NCBI RefSeq assembly: GCF_004000765.1
Contig: NZ_BILW01000015.1
Span: 62,001-126,000, forward strand
Reading direction: 5' to 3'
Length of the DNA: 64,000 bases
Origin: Paenibacillus chondroitinus NBRC 15376
GTDB lineage: Bacteria > Bacillota > Bacilli > Paenibacillales > NBRC-103111
Shown: positions 45,553 to 55,204 of the stretch, piece by piece
Numbering within the stretch: position 1 is the stretch's first letter
Layout of the letters: the number at the start of each line of letters is the position of its first letter
Made by a program: the position numbers and the translations under genes
The notes under the pieces: generated by a model
What the model was told of the DNA's origin: nothing
What the model saw: only the letters and a program-made list of their open reading frames with translations
The model's database searches: none

Positions 45553-47331
45553 ATGATGCTCAAAACACATCATTGCGGGCAGCTTACGAAAGATCAGGTA
45601 GGACAGACTGTTATTCTAAACGGGTGGGTACAAAGAAGACGTGACTTAGGCGGGGTACTATTTATTGATCTTCGCGACCGCAGCGGGCTTGTACAGACCG
45701 TATTTAACCCGGATTTCTCAGGCGATGCCCTAGCTACTGCTGATCGTGCGCGTAATGAATATGTGCTTGCTGTAAAAGGGAAAGTCGTAGAACGTGACGC
45801 GGAGACGGTTAACAAAAATATCCCAACCGGTGAAATTGAAATTCAAGTAACGGAAATCGAAATTATGAACGCGGCCAAAACACCTCCGTTCTTCATTGAA
45901 GACGGTGTGGAAGTAGATGAAGCCGTTCGTCTGAAATACCGCTATTTGGACCTTCGTCGTCCGGAAATGCAAAGAACCTTAATGCTTCGCTCGAAAGCAT
46001 CCAAAATTTTCCGCAATTTCTTGGATGATCAAGGATTTGTAGAAGTGGAAACACCGATTCTGACGAAAAGCACACCAGAAGGCGCTCGTGATTACTTGGT
46101 GCCAAGTCGTGTTCACCCAGGTGAATTTTTCGCATTGCCGCAATCCCCACAAATTTTCAAACAGTTGTTGATGGTTAGTGGTCTGGAACGTTACTACCAA
46201 ATCGCACGTTGTTTCCGCGACGAAGACCTTCGTGCAGACCGTCAACCGGAATTTACACAAGTCGACATTGAGACTTCCTTCCTGGCGCAAGATCAATTGC
46301 TGGATATTTTGGAAGAGCTTGTCGTGAACTTGATGAGAGAGACGGCACAAGTCGAAATTCCGCGTCCTTTCCAACGGATTACGTATGCGGATGCGATGGC
46401 GAAATATGGTTCAGACAAACCGGATCTGCGTTTCGGGCTAGAGCTTGAAGATGTATCGGATATCGTTCAAAATTCCGGCGTTCAAGTATTTGCGAATGTG
46501 GTTAAAGGCGGAGGCCAAGTTAAAGCGCTGAATGCCAAAGGCTGCGGTACTTGGAGCCGTAAAGAGATCGACGACCTGCTGCCATTCGCGGCGCGTTACG
46601 GGGCCAAAGGCTTGGCTTGGATTCAAGTCAAAGACGGCGAATTCAAAGGGCCTATCGTGAAATTCTTTAGCGAAGCTGAAATTGCTGCTCTGACTGAGCG
46701 TCTAGGCGCTGAAGAAGGAGATCTACTTCTTTTCTCCGCGGATAAAAAGAAAGTCGTAGCCGATGTTCTGGGCAACCTTCGTTTGAAAATCGGTCGTGAT
46801 CTTGGACTCATCGACGACTCCAAGTTCAAATATGCATGGGTCGTAGATTTCCCGCTGCTTGGATACGACGAAGAAGCCAAACGTTATGTCGCAGAGCACC
46901 ATCCGTTCACGCGTCCTAATGAAGACGATATTCACTTCTTTGATACAGACCCAGGTCAAATTCGCGCTCAAGCGTATGACCTTGTTTTGAACGGTTATGA
47001 AGTAGGCGGCGGCTCCATGCGTATTTACCAACGTGAGGTGCAAGAGAAAATGTTCGGAGCGCTTGGTTTCTCAAGCGAAGAAGCGCAAGAGAAATTCGGC
47101 TTCTTGCTTGATGCGTTCGAGTATGGAACGCCTCCGCATGGCGGTTTCGCCTTCGGTTTCGACCGTTTGGTGATGCTGATCACAGGCCGTACCAACTTGA
47201 GAGAAACGATTGCATTCCCGAAAACAGCGAGCGCAACGGACCTGTTGATGGATGCACCGGGAACTGTAGATGACAAACAGCTTGATCAATTGTCGATTCG
47301 CTTAGCGCTTAAGCAGCCTGCTAAAGCCTAA
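45553..47331 (+). CDS. aspS: Aspartyl-tRNA synthetase
   Basis: Class II synthetase of the bacterial type with an N-terminal OB fold ('[20 protein letters not shown]'), core motifs '[21 protein letters not shown]', an inserted GAD domain (about residues 290-420) and the C-terminal '[15 protein letters not shown]'. 592 aa. GAGGAGG precedes ATG; a second ATG follows directly. Whether it is the discriminating or non-discriminating (Asp/Asn) form is not settled by eye. Confidence 0.98.
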   Translation: MMLKTHHCGQLTKDQVGQTVILNGWVQRRRDLGGVLFIDLRDRSGLVQTVFNPDFSGDALATADRARNEYVLAVKGKVVERDAETVNKNIPTGEIEIQVTEIEIMNAAKTPPFFIEDGVEVDEAVRLKYRYLDLRRPEMQRTLMLRSKASKIFRNFLDDQGFVEVETPILTKSTPEGARDYLVPSRVHPGEFFALPQSPQIFKQLLMVSGLERYYQIARCFRDEDLRADRQPEFTQVDIETSFLAQDQLLDILEELVVNLMRETAQVEIPRPFQRITYADAMAKYGSDKPDLRFGLELEDVSDIVQNSGVQVFANVVKGGGQVKALNAKGCGTWSRKEIDDLLPFAARYGAKGLAWIQVKDGEFKGPIVKFFSEAEIAALTERLGAEEGDLLLFSADKKKVVADVLGNLRLKIGRDLGLIDDSKFKYAWVVDFPLLGYDEEAKRYVAEHHPFTRPNEDDIHFFDTDPGQIRAQAYDLVLNGYEVGGGSMRIYQREVQEKMFGALGFSSEEAQEKFGFLLDAFEYGTPPHGGFAFGFDRLVMLITGRTNLRETIAFPKTASATDLLMDAPGTVDDKQLDQLSIRLALKQPAKA

Positions 47332-47355
47332 GAACATAGAAGAGGACGTGTTTCT

Positions 47356-48108
47356 ATGCTTCACCAATTTTCACGGACTGAACTTGCCATTGGCCCTGAA
47401 GGTTTAGATATTATGAAAAATAGCACCGTCGCCGTCCTAGGCATCGGCGGTGTCGGTTCCATCGCTGCAGAAGCATTGGCGCGTACAGGGATCGGACGGC
47501 TTATTCTGATCGACAAGGACGTTGTCGACATCACGAATATTAACCGTCAGATTCATGCCCTTACAACGACAGTGGGGCAGCCCAAAGCTGATCTGATGCG
47601 CGATCGGATCAAACTGATTAATCCGGAATGCGATGTTATCTCCATGCGGATGTTCTATACAGAGGAAACCTACGAGGAAGTATTCGCTCATCACATCGAC
47701 TACATGCTCGATGCCAGTGACACCATTTCCTATAAAATTCATCTGATCAAACAGTGTCTGGAGCGGAAGATTCCGATCGTCTCCAGCATGGGGGCCGCTA
47801 ACAAAATGGACCCTTCGCAGTTCAAAGTTGCAGATATTTCCAAAACAAGCATGGATCCTATCGCTCGGGTCGTGCGCCAGAAACTGCGCAAAGAAGGCAT
47901 CAAAAAAGGCGTGAAAGTCGTCTTCTCCACCGAAGAGCCGATGAAGCCGCGTGAAGATGTTACACAACAAATCGTACCGGAGAATGCGCCAGAAATTCGC
48001 AAAGCGAAGCAGCCTCCGGCGAGCAACGCTTTCGTTCCTCCGGTGGCAGGGTTGATCATGGTCAGCGTGGCCGTGAAAGATCTGCTGGAGATCGGTTCGA
48101 AGAAATAA
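47356..48108 (+). CDS. tcdA: tRNA threonylcarbamoyladenosine dehydratase
   Basis: E1-like enzyme that cyclises t6A37 to ct6A in tRNA. ATP-binding 'VAVLGIGGVGSIAAEALARTG', 'LIDKDVVDITNINRQIHA', and 'SSMGAANKMDPSQFKVADI' match TcdA/YrvM. 250 aa. 24 bp after aspS, as in B. subtilis, so probably under the same T-box. Confidence 0.93.
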   Translation: MLHQFSRTELAIGPEGLDIMKNSTVAVLGIGGVGSIAAEALARTGIGRLILIDKDVVDITNINRQIHALTTTVGQPKADLMRDRIKLINPECDVISMRMFYTEETYEEVFAHHIDYMLDASDTISYKIHLIKQCLERKIPIVSSMGAANKMDPSQFKVADISKTSMDPIARVVRQKLRKEGIKKGVKVVFSTEEPMKPREDVTQQIVPENAPEIRKAKQPPASNAFVPPVAGLIMVSVAVKDLLEIGSKK

Positions 48109-48114
48109 AGATGA

Positions 48115-48162
48115 GGGGCTATCTTAACAGGTCAGGGTTGATCTGTTGAGATAGCCCCTTTC
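48115..48162 (+). terminator. Terminator after tcdA
   Basis: GGGGCTATCT and AGATAGCCCC are perfect arms, with ACAG/CTGT inside, followed by TTTCTGTTTT. Confidence 0.88.
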
Positions 48163-48225
48163 TGTTTTGGAAAGTGGTGGGGGGACGTGGTGCTGTGAAA
48201 CAAAGAGGTGCTGCATTCGGGAGCT

Positions 48226-48276
48226 GCGTGGAGCTTGCAAGCGCTAAATGCAAACCCCTCGACCCCAGCTCCACGC
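48226..48276. repeat. Perfect 9-bp inverted repeat in the tcdA-rarA gap
   Basis: GCGTGGAGC (48226-48234) and GCTCCACGC (48268-48276) with TTGCA/TGCAA inside. No T-tract, no gene nearby. Function unknown. Confidence 0.5.
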
Positions 48277-48309
48277 CTACCTCACGTTATCTAGACAGTA
48301 GCCATTCTT

Positions 48310-48494
48310 TTTACGGACTCAGGAGCCGCTATTTCGACAATTGAGCTAAATTTCAAGAGCTAACGGACTGAGGAGGCGTTATTTAATGGTTTTGTTGCTG
48401 TTTTTGGCAATTCCAAGGCGTTTAACGACTCGTGAGTCCGTTAGAAGTAAAATTTGTCCCAAAAGCAGCAAATAGAGTTACCTCAGTCCGTTAG
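48310..48494. repeat. 185-bp mirrored repeat element, copy B
   Basis: Units at 48310-48333 and 48360-48383 (forward) and 48421-48444 and 48471-48494 (reverse), the same offsets (0, 50, 111, 161) as copy A. The centre holds TTTTGTTGCTGTTTTT, the reverse complement of the copy A centre, so B is inverted relative to A. The rest of 48495-48744 shows no gene. Confidence 0.9.
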
Positions 48495-48744
48495 CCAAGA
48501 GAAATTCTCAACATGCAGCAAATTCCGACAGATTGCCCAATTTCCAACCAATTCCCAGTTGTTAACTGTAGGAATTACAGTACCATATTTTAAACACCAG
48601 TTTCGCAACTAATTTACTTGTACGAAATACAGCTTCTCATCGCGCCCTAGCCAATCAGCCACCTCACACAAGACATGACAGTCTACCCCATGAGGCGTAT
48701 AATGGAAACAGTCTATTTAAACCTAATGCAAAGGAATAACCAAC

Positions 48745-50064
48745 ATGGACTTGTTTACATATGCCTCATCGCAAGAACCGACCGGCAAGCTGCTCGCCGA
48801 CCGTATGCGGCCTACAACGCTGGATGAATATATCGGTCAGGAGCAAATTGTCGGCAAAGGCAAGCTGCTGCGCAGAGCCATTGAAGCCGATCAGGTGAGC
48901 TCCATTCTGCTCTATGGTCCGCCGGGCACGGGGAAGACCACTCTCGCCAATATCATCGCGAACCGGACAAAAGGCGAGTTCATGAAGCTGAACGCGGTTG
49001 ATGCTTCGGTCAAAGATGTGCGAGAGATCATCGAGCTCGCCAAGACCAATAAAGCGATGTACGGCCGCAAGACGATTTTGTTCTTGGACGAGGTGCACCG
49101 CTTCAACACCTCACGCCAGGATGCGCTGCTGCCTGCCGTAGAGCAGGGCATCCTCATCTTCATCGGGGCGACCACAGAGAACCCGTTTCACCATGTGAAC
49201 GGGGCTCTGCTGTCGCGCTCGACGCTGTTTCAGCTCGAGCCCCTCACGGCGGAGCATGCGCTCATCGCCATGCGAAGAGCCATCGCCGATCCCGACAAGG
49301 GGCTCGGCTTCATGCGCCTCCACGTGGACGAGGAGGCGCTGGAGCACATCGCGCAGATGGCCGTTGGCGACATCCGCAGGTCTTTGAACGCGCTGGAGCT
49401 AGCAGCGCTCACGACCTCCCCCGAACCGGATGGTACGGTTCGGATCACGCTGGAGGTGGCGGAAGAGTCGATCCGCCGCCCCATCGTGAAAGCGGACGAG
49501 TCGACGCAGTATGACGTCTTGTCCGCCTTTCACAAGAGCGTACGCGGCTCCAGTGACGCCGCGTTGTTCTGGTTCTTGTATGCCGTCGAGAAGCTCGGCA
49601 TGGACCCTATGACGTTCCTGCGGCGGCTTATCGTCGCCAGCAGTGAAGACATCGGCCTGGCCAATCCGCAGGCCATGGTGCAGTCTGTGACGGCCATGGA
49701 CGCGTATCACAAGATTGGCTGGCCGGAATCGAAGTACGTCATTTCCCAGGCAATTTTATTCGCGGTGGAAAGTCCCAAATCGAATTCCATCCCGATAGCG
49801 ATCTCTCGTGCGGAACAGATGATGGAGCGGGTCAAATCTGCGAACGTGCCGCTTCATTTACGCGATACGCATTACAAGGGAGCGGAGAAGCTCGGGCACA
49901 AAGGATATATGTATCCGCACGATTATCCGGGGCATTATGTGCAGCAGCAGTATTTACCGGATGAAATTAAACATGAAATCATCTTTGCTGCCAGCGAGCA
50001 GGGAACGGAAGACAAAATGCGGCAGAATCAGCACAAAAGAAGAGGGAAGCCTGCAGATCTATAG
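48745..50064 (+). CDS. rarA: Replication-associated recombination protein RarA (MgsA)
   Basis: AAA+ ATPase acting at stalled forks. Walker A GPPGTGKT at residues 58-65, Walker B 'ILFLDEVHRFN', sensor 1 'IGATTENPFHHVN', and the C-terminal tetramerisation domain ('SSEDIGLANPQAM', 'YPHDYPGHYVQQQYLP'). 439 aa. Fairly GC-rich in the middle. Its 3' end forms half of its own terminator. In Bacillus it sits next to cymR; here several genes intervene. Confidence 0.95.
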   Translation: MDLFTYASSQEPTGKLLADRMRPTTLDEYIGQEQIVGKGKLLRRAIEADQVSSILLYGPPGTGKTTLANIIANRTKGEFMKLNAVDASVKDVREIIELAKTNKAMYGRKTILFLDEVHRFNTSRQDALLPAVEQGILIFIGATTENPFHHVNGALLSRSTLFQLEPLTAEHALIAMRRAIADPDKGLGFMRLHVDEEALEHIAQMAVGDIRRSLNALELAALTTSPEPDGTVRITLEVAEESIRRPIVKADESTQYDVLSAFHKSVRGSSDAALFWFLYAVEKLGMDPMTFLRRLIVASSEDIGLANPQAMVQSVTAMDAYHKIGWPESKYVISQAILFAVESPKSNSIPIAISRAEQMMERVKSANVPLHLRDTHYKGAEKLGHKGYMYPHDYPGHYVQQQYLPDEIKHEIIFAASEQGTEDKMRQNQHKRRGKPADL

Positions 50065-50087
50065 GATCTGTAAGTTCCCTCTTTTTT
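50040..50087 (+). terminator. Terminator spanning the rarA stop codon
   Basis: AAGAGGGAA (50040) and TTCCCTCTT (50074) pair, with CAGATC/GATCTG inside, then TTTTTCTT. It overlaps the last codons of rarA and the 3' end of the convergent DUF3889 gene. Confidence 0.8.
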
Positions 50088-50433
50088 CTTGTTCCATTTG
50101 AATGCTAAAAAGCATTTCCGACACAGGATCATACCGTATAGACACAATAAGCGGGAATTCAACGCCTTGATGTCGAACCCAGAAGCGAAATTGCTGCTGA
50201 TCCACCCCTGGCGCTACGCGGGAATGGCCCAAATACTTATAATCTAGTAAAGTGTATACCTTACCGGCTTCATGAAAAGCAACCCGGCTCCATTTGGCAT
50301 AGAGGCGGTCAGGGTCTTGAGATTGAGCTGGCTGTCGCGCTATAACTTCCAGGATGTCTGACTCCATGCTTGCTTGTGCTGCGCCGCACCAGCTTAGTCC
50401 AAGCAAGAGAAGCACGGCTGAGAGTTTACTCAT
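50059..50433 (-). CDS. DUF3889-like secreted protein
   Basis: 124 residues with a signal peptide ('MSKLSAVLLLLGLSWCGAAQA', cleavage after AQA). The mature part 'YAKWSRVAFHEAGKVYTLLD' and 'QQFRFWVRHQGVEFPLIVSI' fits the DUF3889 family (B. subtilis YqzG type), of unknown function. ATG 50433 has AAAGGTG upstream; the frame continues to 50481 without a better site. The 3' end overlaps rarA by 6 bp tail to tail. Confidence 0.7.
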   Translation of the reverse strand: MSKLSAVLLLLGLSWCGAAQASMESDILEVIARQPAQSQDPDRLYAKWSRVAFHEAGKVYTLLDYKYLGHSRVAPGVDQQQFRFWVRHQGVEFPLIVSIRYDPVSEMLFSIQMEQEKRGNLQIL

Positions 50434-50531
50434 TCGCTCACACCTTTCGCCTATAGGGTTCGCGTAGGTGCGAGGCGGCATACTTGCAGGCGTTTAGGTA
50501 AATTAGGGCACTTTTTGCAGATTGAGGGGAT

Positions 50532-50569
50532 AAAAAAAGAACCTCCTAAAAGGAAGGCCCTCATCTTTT
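50532..50569 (-). terminator. Terminator of the mnmA / AlkZ-related operon
   Basis: On the minus strand CCTTCCT and AGGAGG pair around TTT, followed by TTCTTTTTTT. Confidence 0.7.
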
Positions 50570-50573
50570 TTCC

Positions 50574-51275
50574 TTATAACTTAAAAATCTTGCCAAGGTA
50601 TTGAACAGCCCTAGAGCTATAACGCTCTTGAATATAAGCTCTAAATTGATTTTTCGCTTCAGGTGTCGGTATTGAATTCACCGCTAGGCCGTGAAGTTCC
50701 ATCCAATGCAGCGCTGTCATATAGCAGGTGCTGTTCCAACCGTTTTTTGTCCCATTGGCGGTCAAACGCTCGCTGATGCCTGCAATCACAATATCTGTTT
50801 TGCTCTGCAGTTCAATGAGTGCACGATCAAATTCACTCTTGGACTCTTTGGCTTTCATTCCGGTAACAGTACGAAGCGCTTTGACATCAATGCCTTCGTT
50901 CGCCTCAACCGCTTGGAACAGCTCGACGGCTGATTTGGGAAGCAGCCCGTCCTCATAGCGTTCTTCCACAGAATAGGGGTCTTCCAACAGATTTTTTACC
51001 AAAGGGAAAAGGTCCGCTGAAATTAATAAAGGCTTCTTAGCGAAAAAACGACCATAGGCGGCAAGCCCGTCACTTGGAAGGCGGTCCCGCCAAAGCCAAG
51101 GATCATTCTCCAAGCCGGTATGCCATTGTTCATGTGTTGTCATAGATTCGAGTGAAGGATGATCCGGTATGAAAGAAGAGAGAGGTAGAATGCCGACTTC
51201 TTTCACGATTTTTGTCACATCCTCGTACGTAGCAGCCTTCAAGTCCGCCTCATTCATTTTAATCAAATTGATCAT
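50574..51275 (-). CDS. AlkZ/YcaQ-related DNA-repair-like protein
   Basis: About 233 residues. The middle part ('RYEDGLLPKSAVELFQAVEA', 'VKALRTVTGMKAKESKSEFDRALIELQ') looks like the winged-helix region of AlkZ/YcaQ DNA glycosylases, which unhook bulky or cross-linked bases; the N-terminal part has 'EQWHTGLENDPWLWRDRL'. I cannot confirm catalytic residues, so 'AlkZ-related' is the safe name. Start uncertain: ATG 51275 abuts an AAGAAGG site, TTG 51266 is better spaced, and the frame extends to 51293. It lies 33 bp (or less) after mnmA on the same strand. Confidence 0.65.
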   Translation of the reverse strand: MINLIKMNEADLKAATYEDVTKIVKEVGILPLSSFIPDHPSLESMTTHEQWHTGLENDPWLWRDRLPSDGLAAYGRFFAKKPLLISADLFPLVKNLLEDPYSVEERYEDGLLPKSAVELFQAVEANEGIDVKALRTVTGMKAKESKSEFDRALIELQSKTDIVIAGISERLTANGTKNGWNSTCYMTALHWMELHGLAVNSIPTPEAKNQFRAYIQERYSSRAVQYLGKIFKL

Positions 51276-51308
51276 CCTTCTTTCTCGAACCATCTATTTT
51301 GTCTCGTA

Positions 51309-52415
<1,107 letters not shown>

Positions 52416-52593
52416 CTATCCTGTGAGACTTAGTCGTTTATCTTTGAAACTCTTCCTATTATACATCTCTCTAGTTAAAAATTAAAATATTTCATGAGAA
52501 TGTCATTGTTTTTCCCCCACAGAACAAGGAATTATGATAACATAGATACGATATACGGATGTTTAGGAATGTTTTTGTTAAAAATGGAAACGC

Positions 52594-52652
52594 TGTTTAC
52601 CTAGATAGGGACGAGCATACTGTCTGAATGTGGACAAAGCATTAGGTAAACA
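52594..52652. repeat. 10-bp perfect inverted repeat upstream of cymR
   Basis: TGTTTACCTA (52594-52603) and TAGGTAAACA (52643-52652) are exact reverse complements 39 bp apart, in the mnmA-cymR control region, 67 bp before the cymR start. It could form a leader hairpin or bind a dimeric regulator. The rest of 52398-52718 holds AT-rich promoter-like sequence. Confidence 0.55.
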
Positions 52653-52718
52653 ACTCACAATTTCTCGTAATATCAATTAGCCCCCTTGATGGCATAAATG
52701 TTGAATGAGGTGTAAATT

Positions 52719-53138
52719 TTGAAAATTTCCACAAAAGGCCGCTATGGTCTAACGATCATGATGGAGTTGGCCAATCGAGTTGGTGAAGGTCCGACTTCAC
52801 TCAAAAGTATTGCCGAAAAGCATCAGCTATCCGAGCATTATCTCGAGCAGCTAGTTGCTCCTTTGCGTAACGCGGGATTGGTCAAAAGCATTCGTGGAGC
52901 GTACGGTGGATATATTCTCTCCAAGCCTGCTGATCAAGTGACAGCGGGTGAAGTGATTCGCGTGTTGGAAGGACCGATTAGTCCAGTCGACTTTACGGAG
53001 GAAGATGACCCGGCGAAGCGCGATTTATGGATCCGTATCCGCGACAGCATCGCGGAAGTTCTTGATTCTACAACGCTTGCGAACCTGATTTCCTTTGAAG
53101 ACGCAGGCCAGCACGACAATTACATGTTTTACATTTAA
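52719..53138 (+). CDS. cymR: Cysteine metabolism repressor CymR (Rrf2 family)
   Basis: Rrf2-type winged-helix repressor of cysteine and sulfur genes, which acts with CysK in Bacillus. 'MKISTKGRYGLTIMMELAN', 'LSEHYLEQLVAPLRNAGLV' and 'SIRGAYGGYILSKPADQVTA' match CymR rather than the iron-sulfur IscR, and the IscR cluster cysteines are absent. 139 aa. TTG start with GAGGTG upstream. Cysteine desulfurase follows after 8 bp. Confidence 0.93.
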   Translation: MKISTKGRYGLTIMMELANRVGEGPTSLKSIAEKHQLSEHYLEQLVAPLRNAGLVKSIRGAYGGYILSKPADQVTAGEVIRVLEGPISPVDFTEEDDPAKRDLWIRIRDSIAEVLDSTTLANLISFEDAGQHDNYMFYI

Positions 53139-53146
53139 GGTGATTT

Positions 53147-54295
53147 ATGAATCCAATTTATCTTGATCACGCGGCGACCACGCCGGTGCATCCCGACGTT
53201 ATGGAAGCTATGCTTCCTTTTTATACAGCTTATTTTGGCAATCCTTCCAGCACGCATAGCTTCGGCAGAGCGACGAGAACAGCACTGAACCGCTTTCGCG
53301 ACGCGATGGCGAAGTCACTGTGCTGTTTGCCTGGTGAACTCATCTTTACGAGCGGCGGGACTGAAAGCAACAATATGGCGATCTTTGGGATCATCCATGC
53401 GAACAATAATGGCAAGAAACATATCATTACGACAGAGATTGAGCACCATGCTGTCCTGCATCCCTGTAAGCGGCTGGAGAACCTCGGTTACGAGGTCACT
53501 TACCTTCCAGTAGGTCCGACTGGTCTTATTCAAGTCGAAGATGTGGAGTCGGCTATTCGTCCCGATACGGCTCTCATCTCTATCATGTATGTGAATAATG
53601 AAATAGGCACGATTCAACCGATTACAGAAGTTGGCCGGTTAGCACGAAGCCGGAATATTCCTTTTCATGTTGATGCCGTTCAAGCTTTAGGTAAATTGCC
53701 GTTGAATCTTCATGAACTGCCGGTTGATTTGCTTAGCTTGTCTGCTCATAAAATATATGGTCCTAATGGTGTGGGTGCATTGTATGTTTCCAAGAACACG
53801 AAGCTGGTTCCTCATGTATTTGGCGGTGCACAGGAAAGAAAACGCCGCGCGGGAACGGAGAATGTAGCTGCCATAGCAGGGTTTGCCAAGGCCATGGAGA
53901 TGATTCTCCCTAAGACGGAAACCCTTTATGAGCAAGCTGCAGAGCTTAGACAGTGTATGATTGCTAGCTTGGAGCAGCAAATAGGCCGTGATCAATTTAC
54001 GATAAATGGACATGCCGAACAACAAGTTCCGCATATTCTGAACATCAGCTTTCCTGGCGTATCTACAGAGACGTTGCTTATGAATCTTGACCTGGAAGAT
54101 GTGGCTGCAGCAAGCGGTTCTGCGTGCACCTCAGGTTCACTTGAAGTGTCTCACGTTTTACAAGCAATGAAACTCCCAGAAAATGTTACTGCCTCTGCCG
54201 TTCGATTTAGCTTTGGAATGGGGAATTCTAAAGATCAAATTGAAACAGCTGCCCAGAAAATTGCAACCATTGTCAAACGGCTGCGTAATAATTAG
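53147..54295 (+). CDS. Cysteine desulfurase (YrvO/NifS type)
   Basis: Pyridoxal-phosphate enzyme giving persulfide sulfur from cysteine. 'IYLDHAATTPVHPDVMEAM', PLP lysine in 'SLSAHKIYGPNGVGALYV', catalytic Cys loop 'AASGSACTSGSLEVSHVL'. 382 aa. By position it equals YrvO, which serves MnmA in tRNA thiolation. Confidence 0.95.
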   Translation: MNPIYLDHAATTPVHPDVMEAMLPFYTAYFGNPSSTHSFGRATRTALNRFRDAMAKSLCCLPGELIFTSGGTESNNMAIFGIIHANNNGKKHIITTEIEHHAVLHPCKRLENLGYEVTYLPVGPTGLIQVEDVESAIRPDTALISIMYVNNEIGTIQPITEVGRLARSRNIPFHVDAVQALGKLPLNLHELPVDLLSLSAHKIYGPNGVGALYVSKNTKLVPHVFGGAQERKRRAGTENVAAIAGFAKAMEMILPKTETLYEQAAELRQCMIASLEQQIGRDQFTINGHAEQQVPHILNISFPGVSTETLLMNLDLEDVAAASGSACTSGSLEVSHVLQAMKLPENVTASAVRFSFGMGNSKDQIETAAQKIATIVKRLRNN

Positions 54296-54323
54296 TACCG
54301 GGTGGTTCTAGGAGGAAAGCACC

Positions 54324-54845
54324 TTGCGCAGAGCGCATGATTTGATCGGACTTCCCGTTCTGACGGTAGATTCCGGTAAACAATTAGGCCAAGTGAAAGA
54401 TTTGATGATTGACCCTGAATGGAACATACGAGGCATTATTCTAGAAGCAAAGATGTGGTTTTCCTCCTTACGGTACGTACCGTGGGATGGAGTTGTCGCT
54501 GCAGGTGAAGATGCCGTTACCATACCGAACGAAAATGTCATAGTCGAGTTTGAGCAGGCAGTTGAATGCCATGCTTTTCTGGAAGGAAACCACCCGATTA
54601 AAGGTCTTCCAGTCGTTACTGTCGGCGGAGACAAATTAGGCGTGGTAGAAGATGTTTATTTAACCCAAGATTGGGGTAAACAAATAGTAGGTTATGAATT
54701 GTCCGAAGGGTTTATTTCTGATTTAAAGGAAGGGCGTAAATGGCTTCCCATGCCGGATTCGGCAACCAAAGGAGAAGATGCCATTATAGTGCCTGTACAT
54801 TGCTCTCAGGAAGTAGAAGAACTCTTCGTATCCAAAGAAGAATAG
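54324..54845 (+). CDS. PRC-barrel domain protein (YrrD-like)
   Basis: Two PRC-barrel units: 'DLIGLPVLTVDSGKQLGQVK' and 'HPIKGLPVVTVGGDKLGVVE'. 173 aa, soluble. PRC barrels occur in RNA-processing and photosynthetic proteins; the role of YrrD is unknown. TTG start preceded by AGGAGG. 28 bp after the desulfurase gene, so likely co-transcribed. Confidence 0.88.
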   Translation: MRRAHDLIGLPVLTVDSGKQLGQVKDLMIDPEWNIRGIILEAKMWFSSLRYVPWDGVVAAGEDAVTIPNENVIVEFEQAVECHAFLEGNHPIKGLPVVTVGGDKLGVVEDVYLTQDWGKQIVGYELSEGFISDLKEGRKWLPMPDSATKGEDAIIVPVHCSQEVEELFVSKEE

Positions 54846-54855
54846 GGTGAGCAAG

Positions 54856-55056
54856 ATGCGTTGTCCAAACTGTAATTCCAAAGATATTGGAAAAATCGGT
54901 TCCCACCAATTTTATTGCTGGGGTTGCTTTATCGAACTCAGCGTCAACGGAGAGAAAATGTCCGTGTATCAAGTAGAGGAAGACGGAACGCTAAGTTCTC
55001 TGGATGATTTATTTTTTGAAGAAGAAATGCCATTGATCCAAGAACACGCAAATTAA
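54856..55056 (+). CDS. Small zinc-ribbon protein
   Basis: 66 residues with 'MRCPNCNSKDIGKIG' and 'FYCWGCFIELSV', two CxxC pairs fit for one zinc. The C-terminal half is acidic. Function unknown. ATG 54856 is preceded by GGGTGAG; GTG 54847 in frame is an alternative. Followed by a terminator. Confidence 0.8.
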   Translation: MRCPNCNSKDIGKIGSHQFYCWGCFIELSVNGEKMSVYQVEEDGTLSSLDDLFFEEEMPLIQEHAN

Positions 55057-55064
55057 TCATAATA

Positions 55065-55128
55065 ACAAACAAGAGACGTTACTTATGGGCACATCCGTGC
55101 TTGTAAAGTGGCGTCTCTTTGTTTTTGT
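55065..55128 (+). terminator. Terminator after zinc-ribbon gene
   Basis: AACAAACAAGAGACG pairs with CGTCTCTTTGTTTTTGT across a 33-nt loop. Confidence 0.7.
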
Positions 55129-55141
55129 CTACAAGGTTAAT

Positions 55142-55170
55142 TTGACCAGCATGTACATATACTGTATGAG
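55142..55170 (+). promoter_or_regulatory. Possible promoter of the AI-2E family gene
   Basis: TTGACC (55142-55147), 17-bp spacer, TATGAG (55165-55170), 35 bp before the start codon. Confidence 0.45.
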
Positions 55171-55204
55171 CGTGGACATATTTAGAATCACTGAGGTGAA
55201 CGGG

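Noticed and set aside
52506..52538. Promoter for cymR (TTGTTT ... TATGAT)
   Set aside because: Spacer would be 21 bp; not convincing.
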